This document shows positions 1 to 7,500 of a stretch of DNA of 8,709 nucleotides, one piece after another. Numbering within the stretch: position 1 is the first letter of the stretch; every line of letters begins with the position of its first letter. Source of the stretch: Candidatus Mcinerneyibacteriota bacterium (GTDB lineage: Bacteria > AUK180 > JAQVHJ01); NCBI GenBank assembly GCA_030630935.1, contig DAOVMD010000102.1, positions 1-8,709 of the forward strand, written 5' to 3'. Under the pieces are notes generated by a model. The model was not told the origin of the DNA. It worked only from the letters and a program-made list of their open reading frames with translations, and ran no database searches. A program made the position numbers and the translations under genes.

Positions 1-64
1 AGTTCGTTTTTCGAATCTCTGGTTTTTGTTCCGGAATTTTTGTTTTCTCTTTAATTATTCCCAT
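1..64 (-). CDS. nfnB: NfnB / GltA-like NADPH-binding flavoprotein subunit, N-terminus only (partial)
   Basis: Only the first 21 codons are present; the gene runs off the left edge. The visible peptide begins MGIIKEKTKIPEQKPEIRKT. It resembles the start of the glutamate synthase small-subunit family (GltA/SudA/NfnB), where a P-x-Q-x-P-x-x-R segment precedes the double-cluster ferredoxin-like domain. The start ATG has a good Shine-Dalgarno, GGAG at 72-75, seven bases upstream, and lies 17 bases after the nfnA stop. In this family the large subunit binds FAD and two [4Fe-4S] clusters and pairs with NfnA for electron-bifurcating NADH-dependent ferredoxin:NADP+ oxidoreduction, or as sulfide dehydrogenase SudAB. 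The identification rests on a short peptide plus the adjacent partner gene. A stand-alone glutamate synthase small subunit is the main alternative. Confidence 0.72.
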   Translation of the reverse strand, partial: MGIIKEKTKIPEQKPEIRKTN

Positions 65-81
65 AAGTTATCTCCAGGATA

Positions 82-933
82 TTAATCATTTAAACTTTTT
101 TTAAGTCGTTTATTATATTCTTCAAGGGCAATCTTTTCTTCATCTGTATAAATTTTTTGACGCTTCATTAATTCATCAAAATCAACTTTATGACCGTCAA
201 AATCAGGACCATCAACACAAGCAAATTTGGTTTTGCCCCCGATTGAAACTCTACAGGCACCGCACATCCCTGTACCATCAACCATGATCGGGTTCAAACT
301 GACGATAGTCGGGATATTAAATTCCTTTGTAACTTTTACTACCATCTTCATCATGATAACCGGGCCAATCGCAACACATAGATCCAGTTTGTTACCTGAA
401 TCAATTAGTTCACGAAGAGCATCAGTTACAAAACCTTTCTTACCATAACTCCCGTCATCAGTGGTAATAATAAACTCGTCACTGACCTGTTTCATTTCGT
501 CTTCCATTATTAATAAAGATTTGTTCCTTGCTCCAATAACCGAGATGACTTTGTTCCCAACTTCTTTCAATTTCTTGGCAATTGGATAGACCGGAGCAAC
601 TCCAATCCCGCCGCCTATACAGACAACCGTACCGTAGTTCTTAATATGAGTTGGTTTGCCAAGAGGACCAATTACATCAAGTATAATATCTCCTTCTTCA
701 AGTTTCCCAAGTTCTAAGGTTGATTTCCCAACTTCCTGAAAAATAATTGTGAGTGTCTTCTCATCCCTGTTAAAATCTGCAATCGTTAAAGGAATCCGTT
801 CAGAATATTCCTTTGTACGAGTAATAATAAATTCTCCGGGTTGACAATGTTTAGTAATTAAGGGTTCATATAAAACAAACTTCTTAATGTCTTCTGAATA
901 AGTTTCCTTCTTAATGATTTGATGTTCTTGCAT
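82..933 (-). CDS. nfnA: NfnA / SudB: FAD- and [2Fe-2S]-binding subunit of ferredoxin:NADP+ oxidoreductase (sulfide dehydrogenase beta-like)
   Basis: This 283-residue protein of the ferredoxin-NADP reductase / dihydroorotate dehydrogenase electron-transfer family is of usual length. The FAD-binding barrel carries RIPLTIAD (46-53) and the nucleotide-binding fold carries GGGIGVAP (107-114). The C-terminal [2Fe-2S] motif is VDGTGMCGACRVS followed by FACVDGP, giving Cys224, Cys227 and Cys239 plus Asp219. Three Cys and one Asp is the ligand set known for NfnA. In the family this subunit binds NAD(H) and passes electrons toward the NfnB subunit, whose gene follows 17 bases downstream. Start choice: an in-frame ATG at 948 would overlap ndk by 14 bases and has no ribosome site, whereas the ATG at 933 follows AGGGAG by six bases. 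The soluble complex is predicted to exchange electrons among ferredoxin, NADH and NADPH. A physiological role as sulfide dehydrogenase cannot be excluded from sequence. Confidence 0.9.
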   Translation of the reverse strand: MQEHQIIKKETYSEDIKKFVLYEPLITKHCQPGEFIITRTKEYSERIPLTIADFNRDEKTLTIIFQEVGKSTLELGKLEEGDIILDVIGPLGKPTHIKNYGTVVCIGGGIGVAPVYPIAKKLKEVGNKVISVIGARNKSLLIMEDEMKQVSDEFIITTDDGSYGKKGFVTDALRELIDSGNKLDLCVAIGPVIMMKMVVKVTKEFNIPTIVSLNPIMVDGTGMCGACRVSIGGKTKFACVDGPDFDGHKVDFDELMKRQKIYTDEEKIALEEYNKRLKKSLND

Positions 934-934
934 T

Positions 935-1366
935 CTATGCTCCCTCATATTTTAAAATTTCAAAAGCGGGGAAAAAATATGCAATCTCCGATTCTGCAGA
1001 CTCCGGGGAGTCTGATGCGTGAACTGAGTTCCGGGTTACATCTAATGCCCATTTCCCTCGAATTGTAGTCTCTGTTGCTTCCTTTGGGTCAGTCAGCCCA
1101 TTGATCTCACGAATCTTCTTTATTGCATCATTACCGCCAAGTACCATTGCAATCGTCGGGGCTGAGACCATAAAGTTAATTAACCTTTGAAAAAATTCCT
1201 TGCCTTTATGAACATGGTAAAAACCTTCTGCGATATCCCTATCCATTTGAATGATCTTAATTGAACATAAATCAAGACCAGCCTTTTCATAAGTAGAGAT
1301 TATCTCACCACATAATTTACGGCGTATTGCATCAGGCTTAATTAAAACTAATGAATATCGATACAT
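935..1366 (-). CDS. ndk: Nucleoside diphosphate kinase
   Basis: This 143-residue enzyme has the normal length for the short NDK family. It transfers the terminal phosphate between nucleoside tri- and diphosphates through a phospho-histidine. The active-site set is complete by comparison with E. coli NDK: Lys10 in LIKPDA, Tyr50, Arg86, Thr92, Arg103, Asn113 and catalytic His116 in NSVHASDSPESA. The motif has HASD where the common form is HGSD, a variant that leaves the catalytic His intact. The start has an AGAGGA-type ribosome site, and the gene begins 11 bases after korC. Its place between 2-oxoglutarate oxidoreductase and NfnAB genes is unusual. One reading is that it redistributes nucleoside triphosphate made when succinyl-CoA is converted to succinate, but the sequence does not prove this. 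It may simply be housekeeping carried in an operon. Confidence 0.97.
   Translation of the reverse strand: MYRYSLVLIKPDAIRRKLCGEIISTYEKAGLDLCSIKIIQMDRDIAEGFYHVHKGKEFFQRLINFMVSAPTIAMVLGGNDAIKKIREINGLTDPKEATETTIRGKWALDVTRNSVHASDSPESAESEIAYFFPAFEILKYEGA
940..945 (-). promoter_or_regulatory. Shine-Dalgarno that sets the nfnA start
   Basis: AGGGAG lies six bases before the ATG at 933 and just before the ndk stop codon (TAG, 935-937). It supports the shorter start for nfnA over the in-frame ATG at 948, which has only AT-rich sequence upstream. The two genes are then separated by a single base, which suggests translational coupling. Confidence 0.75.
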
Positions 1367-1377
1367 ACCACTGTCCT

Positions 1378-1926
1378 CTATTTTTTAAGAGCCTTTTTCC
1401 CCTCTTCAAATCCTCGATCAAAGGCTTTTAAGTTAGCTTCTTCAAATCTTTTCCTAAAATGTTCTGAAATTACTGTCTTTATTGAGTCCGGTTTTAGAAG
1501 ATCGGATATCGCACAGAAATAACCCAGCATAAGAAGGTTTGTTGCGATTGGATTCTTTAATTCTTCCCGGGCAATCTTGGCAAAATTAGATTTGAAAACA
1601 GTTCCTTCTTTTCTTGGTTCAAAGTGTATACTGGAATCAATTATCAATGTTCCCGAAGAAGTTAGATCATCCAAATATCTTGATGTTGCTTCTTCAGAAA
1701 GGAGAATTAAGTAATTCGCTTTTCTAACCTTTGTATAATAAATCACTTCATCACTTATTATTAAATCAGTTTTTGAAGCACCGCCACGAGCTTCAGGACC
1801 GTAACTCTGAGTCTGGGCAACATTCTTTCCTTCTAATAATGCAAAGGCGTTCCCTAAAATATACCCTGAAGTTAGAATACCCTGACCGCCTTTTCCGGCA
1901 ATCCTAATCTCAATCTGTTTACTCAT
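1378..1926 (-). CDS. korC: 2-oxoglutarate:ferredoxin oxidoreductase, gamma subunit
   Basis: This 182-residue protein belongs to the pyruvate/ketoisovalerate ferredoxin oxidoreductase gamma family and is full length. It carries the N-terminal glycine-rich signature AGKGGQGILTSG (10-21) and SYGPEARGG (41-49), both characteristic of KorC/OorC. Gamma subunits complete the catalytic KorABC core and are thought to help bind coenzyme A. The gene starts one base after the korB stop codon with a GAGGG ribosome site, so translation is probably coupled. It is followed by ndk after 11 bases. Substrate assignment to 2-oxoglutarate comes from the alpha and beta partners rather than from this subunit alone; 2-oxoisovalerate is the nearest alternative. 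Confidence 0.92.
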   Translation of the reverse strand: MSKQIEIRIAGKGGQGILTSGYILGNAFALLEGKNVAQTQSYGPEARGGASKTDLIISDEVIYYTKVRKANYLILLSEEATSRYLDDLTSSGTLIIDSSIHFEPRKEGTVFKSNFAKIAREELKNPIATNLLMLGYFCAISDLLKPDSIKTVISEHFRKRFEEANLKAFDRGFEEGKKALKK

Positions 1927-1927
1927 A

Positions 1928-2773
1928 TTAACCCTCTCTATTTAAAAGTGAATTAACTATATTTTGGTAACTTTCAATATATTCCGGGATATCATCTCTC
2001 TCAACAAAAATTCCGGTAACAATATCATCCGGGTCAATCGATTCAGGGGATTCAGAACTTAACTTTTTAAACTTAGCTTTTGAAATGGAGTGGTCTTTAA
2101 ACCATTTCATCATTGCAACACCGTCTTTAAGTTCATTCTTTCTACCATAACAAGTGGGACATTGAGTCATAGCTTCAATAATTGCAATACCTTTATGCTG
2201 GAAACCCTTATAAATATAATTTTCAAGAGCAGCTGCATGAAATGCCGTGGAACGTGCTACAAAAGTTGCACCTGCAGCCTCAGCAACTTTACTAATATCA
2301 AAAGGTCTGTCAATATTACCAAAAGGTGTGGTAACACTATAAGCTTCACTTGGAGTAGTTGGAGAGTACTGACCCCCTGTCATCCCGTATATATTATTAT
2401 TGAAAAGGATAACAGTCAAATCAATATTCCTCCTGCAGACATGAATGAAATGGTTACCGCCAATTGCCGTACCGTCACCGTCACCTGTAATTACAATCAC
2501 TTTTAGTTTAGGGTTACCTAACTTAACTCCTGTGGCGAAAGGAATTGCTCTGCCGTGTAAAGTATGAAGGGTGTGAAAATCCAGATATGCCGGAGCTCGG
2601 GAAGAACAACCAATGCCTGAAACCATTACAATTTCATCCTTTGTCCAACCAGTTTTCGCAATTGCACGGACAAGAGCTGTTAGAACTATTCCATGACCAC
2701 AACCCGGACACCAAACATTAGGAAAATCCATCTCCTTTCTTAAATACTTTAAAACAATATTTTCCTTTGTCAT
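1928..2773 (-). CDS. korB: 2-oxoglutarate:ferredoxin oxidoreductase, beta (TPP-binding) subunit
   Basis: This 281-residue thiamine-diphosphate subunit has the usual length for KorB/OorB. WCPGCGHG (21-28) provides Cys22 and Cys25. With Cys56 in GIGCSSR and a Cys in QCPTCYG (Cys205), it has candidate ligands for the family's [4Fe-4S] cluster. The TPP/Mg site is GDGD (97-100) followed by NNNIYGMTGGQ from 125. The HTLHGRAIPFATG stretch (68-82) is typical of 2-oxoglutarate-type enzymes. With the alpha and gamma subunits it decarboxylates 2-oxoglutarate to succinyl-CoA while reducing ferredoxin, or runs in reverse in reductive TCA metabolism. The ATG overlaps the korA stop in an ATGA arrangement (4-base overlap), with AGAGGGG as ribosome site. 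Oxygen sensitivity and a cytoplasmic location are expected from the family. Confidence 0.95.
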   Translation of the reverse strand: MTKENIVLKYLRKEMDFPNVWCPGCGHGIVLTALVRAIAKTGWTKDEIVMVSGIGCSSRAPAYLDFHTLHTLHGRAIPFATGVKLGNPKLKVIVITGDGDGTAIGGNHFIHVCRRNIDLTVILFNNNIYGMTGGQYSPTTPSEAYSVTTPFGNIDRPFDISKVAEAAGATFVARSTAFHAAALENYIYKGFQHKGIAIIEAMTQCPTCYGRKNELKDGVAMMKWFKDHSISKAKFKKLSSESPESIDPDDIVTGIFVERDDIPEYIESYQNIVNSLLNREG

Positions 2774-3903
2774 TTTACCCCTCTCAAGGTTTTTTCGATT
2801 ATCTCATCAGGAGTAATCATATACCCATCTATCCTGTTTACCCCAATAAGTTTTTCCTTTGCATTAATTATTTGTTTTTCAAGTTCACCACGCAGCTGAC
2901 CAAGACTCATCTCAGGAACAACAATCTCTTTCATTGAATTGAATTCATCAATCTTTGCATAAGGAAATGGCCAAACCGTTACTAACTGAAAAACACCGAC
3001 CTTTTTGCCATGTTTCTTCCTCAAGATATCTGCAGCTGAAATTGCTGAACGAGTTGTGGAACCGTATGCTACAATCACAATTTCAGCATCTTCCATAAAA
3101 AATTCATTGTAAATAGAGATCTTATCCAAATTTTTATTTATCTTATCGTGGAGACGTTCTGAAAGTTTGATTACAGTTTCAGAACTAAAAGACGGAAGAC
3201 CATGCCTATTATGCGCAAGACCGGTTATATGATACCTGTAACCGGTTCCGTAGGATGCTAGAGGCGGAACCAATTTATCTCCATCTTTGTAAACCGTGTA
3301 CTCCTCAGGTGGAACTTGAGGTTTCTCTCGGTTGATGATTTCAACTTCCGTTTCATCATAAATCCTGACCTTCTCCCGGAGATGACCAATAATTTCGTCC
3401 ATAAGAAAAATTACAGGAGTTCTGAATTCCTCCGCAAGATTAAATGCGGTAATTGTATATTTAAAACACTCTTGAACACTCGATGGAGATAATACAATTA
3501 TTGGATGTTCCCCGTGAGTTCCCCAACGCGATTGCATTAAATCTGCCTGGCTCGCCATAGTTGGAAGACCGGTTGAAGGTCCACCACGTTGAACATTTAC
3601 AACAACACAAGGTATCTCTGTAAATGAAGCAAATCCAAGTGTCTCCTGCTTTAGTGAAAAACCGGGACCCGAAGTGGCCGTAATAGTTTTATGACCAGTC
3701 AATGCTGCTCCTACAATTACTCCCATTGCTCCAATTTCATCTTCCATCTGAAGAAAAACCCCGCCTAATTTCGGGAGCTCTCTTGAGAATGCTTCCGCAA
3801 TCTCAGAAGATGGTGTAATAGGATAACCAGAGAAAAATCTACAACCGGCAACTAAAGCCCCTTCCACTACCGCCTCATTACCTAGGATAAATTTCTCTTG
3901 CAT
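2770..3903 (-). CDS. korA: 2-oxoglutarate:ferredoxin oxidoreductase, alpha subunit
   Basis: This 377-residue alpha subunit has the standard KorA/OorA length and lacks the gamma-domain fusion seen in some homologues. Signatures run in order: GNEAVVEGALVAGCRFFSGY (8-27) leading into PITPSSE, QMEDEIGAMG (52-61), ATSGPGFSL (76-84), and QRGGPSTGLPT (105-115). RWGTHGEH and LSPSSVQECF follow, then the transketolase C-terminal-like domain with VPEMSLGQLRGELE near the end. The alpha chain holds the pyrimidine end of TPP and binds the 2-oxoacid. The motif set fits 2-oxoglutarate better than pyruvate, though ketoisovalerate enzymes are related. It starts six bases after the korD stop with a GGAG ribosome site inside the end of korD, and overlaps korB by four bases. 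Confidence 0.95.
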   Translation of the reverse strand: MQEKFILGNEAVVEGALVAGCRFFSGYPITPSSEIAEAFSRELPKLGGVFLQMEDEIGAMGVIVGAALTGHKTITATSGPGFSLKQETLGFASFTEIPCVVVNVQRGGPSTGLPTMASQADLMQSRWGTHGEHPIIVLSPSSVQECFKYTITAFNLAEEFRTPVIFLMDEIIGHLREKVRIYDETEVEIINREKPQVPPEEYTVYKDGDKLVPPLASYGTGYRYHITGLAHNRHGLPSFSSETVIKLSERLHDKINKNLDKISIYNEFFMEDAEIVIVAYGSTTRSAISAADILRKKHGKKVGVFQLVTVWPFPYAKIDEFNSMKEIVVPEMSLGQLRGELEKQIINAKEKLIGVNRIDGYMITPDEIIEKTLRGVK

Positions 3904-3909
3904 AGTTTT

Positions 3910-4143
3910 CTACTCTCCACTAATTTTTTTGATTAGGTCTAACTCTTCCGGATCAAGAATAATTGCAAAGTCCGGACAGTACGTAACACATAACCCACAC
4001 TCAATACAATCTTCAGGTCTGAGAACTTCTGACTTACCAAATTCATCCTCACCAAAAACATCTTTAGGACAAAATTCTATACAAAGTCCACAACCTTTAC
4101 AGAGCTTCTTACTGACATAAACAAATTTCTCAATTTTTTCCAT
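3910..4143 (-). CDS. korD: Ferredoxin-like 2x[4Fe-4S] delta subunit of 2-oxoglutarate oxidoreductase
   Basis: This 77-residue protein has two complete CxxCxxCxxxCP motifs: Cys15, 18, 21, 25 and Cys46, 49, 52, 56. It should therefore carry two [4Fe-4S] clusters and pass electrons from the KorAB cluster to soluble ferredoxin. It is small and has no signal or membrane segment. It is the first gene of the operon, preceded by AGGTGA seven bases before the ATG and by a sigma70-type promoter at 4174-4202. KorD/OorD homologues occupy this same first position in many kor operons. The spacing of six bases to korA supports a structural subunit rather than an unrelated ferredoxin, although a free ferredoxin cannot be excluded. 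Confidence 0.93.
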   Translation of the reverse strand: MEKIEKFVYVSKKLCKGCGLCIEFCPKDVFGEDEFGKSEVLRPEDCIECGLCVTYCPDFAIILDPEELDLIKKISGE

Positions 4144-4173
4144 GTCTTCACCTTTTTAAAAAATTATTTGGGT

Positions 4174-4202
4174 ATATTAACATAATTTGTAAAAAAATTC
4201 AA
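4174..4202 (-). promoter_or_regulatory. Predicted promoter of the korDABC-ndk-nfnAB operon
   Basis: On the minus strand, TTGAAT (4197-4202) and TAATAT (4174-4179) are separated by exactly 17 bases. A six-A tract (4204-4209) lies just upstream and a T-run follows the -35. Initiation near 4167 would give a leader of about 24 bases carrying the AGGTGA ribosome site. No operator or riboswitch-like fold is visible in so short a leader. AT-rich DNA produces chance matches, so this is a reasoned prediction only. Confidence 0.5.
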
Positions 4203-4280
4203 GTTTTTTCTTATAATAATTATATATTATTTTAAAGACTATAATTTAACTAATATGCAATTAAAATAAAGAGCATAGAA

Positions 4281-4322
4281 CAGACCCAGAATCACACACT
4301 TCGTTAGGGTATCTGGGCTCTG
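4281..4322. repeat. Imperfect inverted repeat (hairpin-forming)
   Basis: CAGACCCAGA (4281-4290) pairs with TCTGGGCTCTG (4312-4322), ten base pairs with one bulged base, around a 21-base loop. It could form a hairpin in RNA from either strand. On the minus strand it lies downstream of the cyclase gene and is followed by a modestly T-rich stretch, so a weak 3'-end or terminator role is possible. It is more GC-rich than its surroundings. Confidence 0.5.
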
Positions 4323-4325
4323 GAA

Positions 4326-4375
4326 CAGTCGTTTTATAGAGAGCAGAAAACAGAAAGCAGTCGTTTAGTAGAGAG
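4326..4375. repeat. Pair of 18-base direct repeats, period 32
   Basis: CAGTCGTTTTATAGAGAG (4326-4343) recurs as CAGTCGTTTAGTAGAGAG (4358-4375), 16 of 18 bases identical, with a 14-base purine-rich spacer (CAGAAAACAGAAAG). Only two copies exist, so this is not a CRISPR array. It may be a partial duplication within a dispersed intergenic repeat. Confidence 0.6.
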
Positions 4376-4400
4376 AAAAAAGTAAAGTACGTCTCGTTAA

Positions 4401-4553
4401 TAAAACTTAAACTCTTGAACTATTGAACCATAGACGTGCCGTGGCACGTCTCTACAATAACACTTGAACGTTTTTTCAACACTTTAACTATTGAACTATC
4501 AAAGCTTGTTTAACATTTGAACGGTTTTTTAACACTTAAACTATTAAACACTT
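4401..4553. repeat. Degenerate AT-rich intergenic repeat of CTTGAAC / CTATTGAAC units
   Basis: A roughly 40-base unit starting CACTTGAACG-T6 at 4461 recurs as CATTTGAACGG-T6 at 4514 (offset 53), both followed by AACACTT(T/A)A and ACTATT(G/A)AAC. A shorter related piece, ACTCTTGAACTATTGAAC, lies at 4411-4428 on the far side of the palindrome. The right-hand unit reaches the cyclase stop codon (4553-4555). Confidence 0.55.
4431..4455. repeat. REP-like palindrome (GAGACGTGCC / GGCACGTCTC type)
   Basis: AGACGTGCC (4432-4440) and GGCACGTCT (4443-4451) are perfect 9-base arms around a 2-base centre. The right arm extends to CTCTAC, while the left arm looks like the same sequence with two bases (GA) lost. 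From memory, palindromes of the GTAGAGACGTGCC type occur as dispersed intergenic repeats in several bacterial phyla; copy number in this genome cannot be seen here. It lies between two same-strand genes, has no U-run, and so is not a standard intrinsic terminator. Confidence 0.6.
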
Positions 4554-7500
4554 TAACTCTTTTTGTAATTTATTATAAAGGAGGATTTCTCTTTTTGTAA
4601 ATACTTTTCACATAAGTCAGGAGGTAATTTCCCGGTTATTTCTGAAATTCGATTTTTTAAATTCTCAATTACAGGTGATATTTCTGAAATATTTCCAACT
4701 TCTATTAATGATTTAATTAAGTAATAACCTACAGATATTAAATCTTCAAAATCAGATTTCGCCAATTTATCTTCATAATAATTTTTAAAGAATTCAAAAG
4801 CTTTTTGAAACTCTCCCTTAATAAAATCAAGTCGGGCATTGCAATATTCAATTATTTTTTCATTCTCAAAATATTTACTTTTCTTAATCTTTTTTAATAT
4901 TTGATTTACTTTTTTCACATTACCCATTTCCAGGTAACAATCGATGAGATCAATATCTATACCTGCTGCTAATCTTTTACTGCCTAAAATTGTAAAGATA
5001 TTTTTTGCAGTTGTAAATTTTTCAATTGCATTTTTAAAGTCCTTTTTTACCAATGCAATCCTTGCTAATCCTGCAGTTCCATATCCATTTCCTAATTTAT
5101 TTTCAATCTCTGCGTTAATTGACAGGTATTCCCTATAAGCATTTTCAGAACCTTTCAGGTCATTACAGAATAGCAGAATTCCCCCGATATTATTTAATGT
5201 AATTGCTACTCCCAATCTCTCCCCTACTTGCTTAGAAATATCGCCAGATTTATTATAGCAATCAATTGCATCACCATATTCTCCCAGGCTGTCATAAGTA
5301 GTTCCCATGTTATTATAACAAGCTTCCAGGTAAAGATACTTATCCTTTTCAATGTATATTGATTCAATTTTTTTATAGTACTCGAGCGCTTTTTCATTAT
5401 CTCCAATCTCACCATAATAAACCCCGAGTAAATTGTATACATGAGACTTTAAATTATCAGATTTCTCAATTGAAATTGATTCATCACAATTCGGTAGGAG
5501 TTCTAATGAAGTATGCGTGAAATCTTTAAATTTTACATTATCCCCCTGAAGATAATGTATCCATGCAAAAGAATTATGAATTCTTATCTTATCATAATTT
5601 GACTTAGGATCAAGAAACTGTTCAGCCTTCCCATAGTAGTCAAGAGCTGCGGAATAATCGCTTTTTTTCTGGTATGAATCCCCAATACTTTGATAAATAT
5701 CGAAGAAATACAATGCAGAATCTTCCATCTCTAACAACTCATTATATATCTTGAGAGCTTTAGAATTATCACCAATAGTTGAATAAACTCCTGCCATGTT
5801 AAAATATGCTTTATAGAATGTTTCAAAATCTAGATTCTTTTTAAAGTCTACAACTTTTTTAAATGAATTAAGAGCTTCTTTATTTGAGCTTTTTTCTTTT
5901 TGAGAAAGTCCTAATTTTAAATAATATTCACCTGCTTTATCAAATATCTGTGCGTGTTCAAAATGATAAGCAAGGAGATTAAGAAAACGCTCTGATTTAT
6001 TTGTTTGCTTTTCCAGTAACTTAGCAATGTTTTTATGAACTTCTTTTCTGACTTTAACTAAAATCCCATTATAAGCAACTTCTTGAATGAGAATATGTTT
6101 AAAGAAATACTCGGAATCATTTAAATATTCCGAATCGAAATTCTTAATTATAAACTCTTTTGATTCAAGATTCTCAAGGGGCTGATCAATGATCATATTA
6201 GAGATTGAAGAGAGAATATTATGCCAAAAAATCTTACCGATTATCGCAGCATTCTGAATAATTTTCCGTTCGGGTAACGGGAGCTTATCCAAGCGGGATC
6301 GAATGACGCCTTCTACAGATGAAGGGACTTTCAGTTCTTCAACTTTTTTTGTGGTTTTCCACTTGTCACCGGCATGAATGAGAATACCTTCATCAATAAA
6401 TGATTTAATTATCTCCTCCATGAAAAATGGGTTACCCTCACTATGTTTTGTAATCAATTCCTTGAAATCGACCGGCAGCTTTTCAATTTCTAATATCGTT
6501 TCAACTAACAGCATCGAGTTCCTGCTGTCAAGTTCTTTTAGTAAGATATTTTTATAATTTTCAAAGCTGTTTAATTCATTAAAAAGTATCTTACCCTTTT
6601 CATTCTCCTTTATCTCTGCTCTCGAAATAAAGATAAAACAAACAGGTTGATCTTTTAAATTTCGGAGAAGGTAACTTATTAAATCAACCGATGATGAATC
6701 TATCCAGTGAAAATCTTCTATTATAAAAAGAATAGTATGATCCCTCAATTGTTTTCTCATGATTCTCTCAAAAATGAAAAATAACATCTGCTGAATTTTA
6801 TTCTGAGGAATATTTAACTCATCAATTTCAATTATTCCAAATAAATTTAAGAAGATGGAATGTATATCGATAGAACTAAAAGTATCCTCACCAAAATCCT
6901 TCCTTAAAACATTTTTAATCTTAGCTGCGATTGAATAATTATCATCATCTACTTTAATATCAAATAATTTCCGTAGAATTTCAAGTATAGGCCAGTAAGC
7001 AAAACTCTTACCGTAAGGAAGACAGCGTCCCTTCATGATTTGAAGTTTCTTAAAACTCTTTATATCTCTCTCAAATTCCTCAAATAACCTGGACTTCCCG
7101 ATTCCAGCTTCACCTAAGATTGAAATGATATTAAATGATTTTCCTATATATGTTGACTCAAAACTTCCCTTTAGTTCAGCTAACTCCTTCTTCCTGCCAA
7201 TCATGGGTTGGTAGATACCCTCTACACCGCGAATACGACCACGTTTCTCTTTTAGACCATCGACTCGATATCCATCAACAAGTAGATCTGATGTAATTTG
7301 TACTTTATCTGCAGCTAATGAAAAATTAAAAATCCCCTTCGTCTGTTTGAAAATACTTGTACTAACCAAAATTGTGGAAGGTTCTGCATTTGACTCAATC
7401 CTTTGAGCTATATTAATTTCATTACCAAAAAAATCAAGGTTATTAACTACCTTACCAACAACTATCTTACCATAATTAATCCCATACCGGAATTTTATAT

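Larger units (their letters stand above)
4144..4552. other. 409-base gene-free spacer filled with short repeats
   Basis: No credible gene, tRNA or structured RNA is visible here. The first ~115 bases hold the kor promoter and AT-rich DNA. From about 4280 to the cyclase stop the sequence consists largely of small repeats, listed separately. Both flanking genes are on the minus strand, so transcripts of the cyclase would cross this spacer toward korD. No hairpin followed directly by a strong U-run is seen on that strand, so the cyclase terminator is not identified. Confidence 0.7.

Noticed and set aside
227-448. Plus-strand open frame opposite nfnA
   Set aside because: It lies wholly antisense to a strongly supported conserved gene, and I recognise no family motif in it.
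2090-2506. Plus-strand 138-codon open frame opposite korB
   Set aside because: It is antisense to the conserved TPP-binding region; the Cys/Thr-rich peptide is a by-product of korB coding.
2770-3903. Pyruvate or ketoisovalerate oxidoreductase instead of 2-oxoglutarate
   Set aside because: The alpha and beta motif patterns and the D-A-B-C order fit the KorDABC/OorDABC type better; ketoisovalerate remains a minor alternative.
4326-4375. Possible CRISPR-like repeat-spacer
   Set aside because: There are only two imperfect copies, one 14-base low-complexity spacer, and no cas genes in the window.
4431-4455. Palindrome as intrinsic terminator for the cyclase gene
   Set aside because: On the minus strand the stem is followed by ATGGTTC rather than a U-run, so it does not fit a rho-independent terminator.
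5224-5442. Alternative-frame 72-codon frame inside the cyclase TPR region
   Set aside because: It is on the same strand but a different frame, inside a long continuous TPR coding region, and shows no domain motif.
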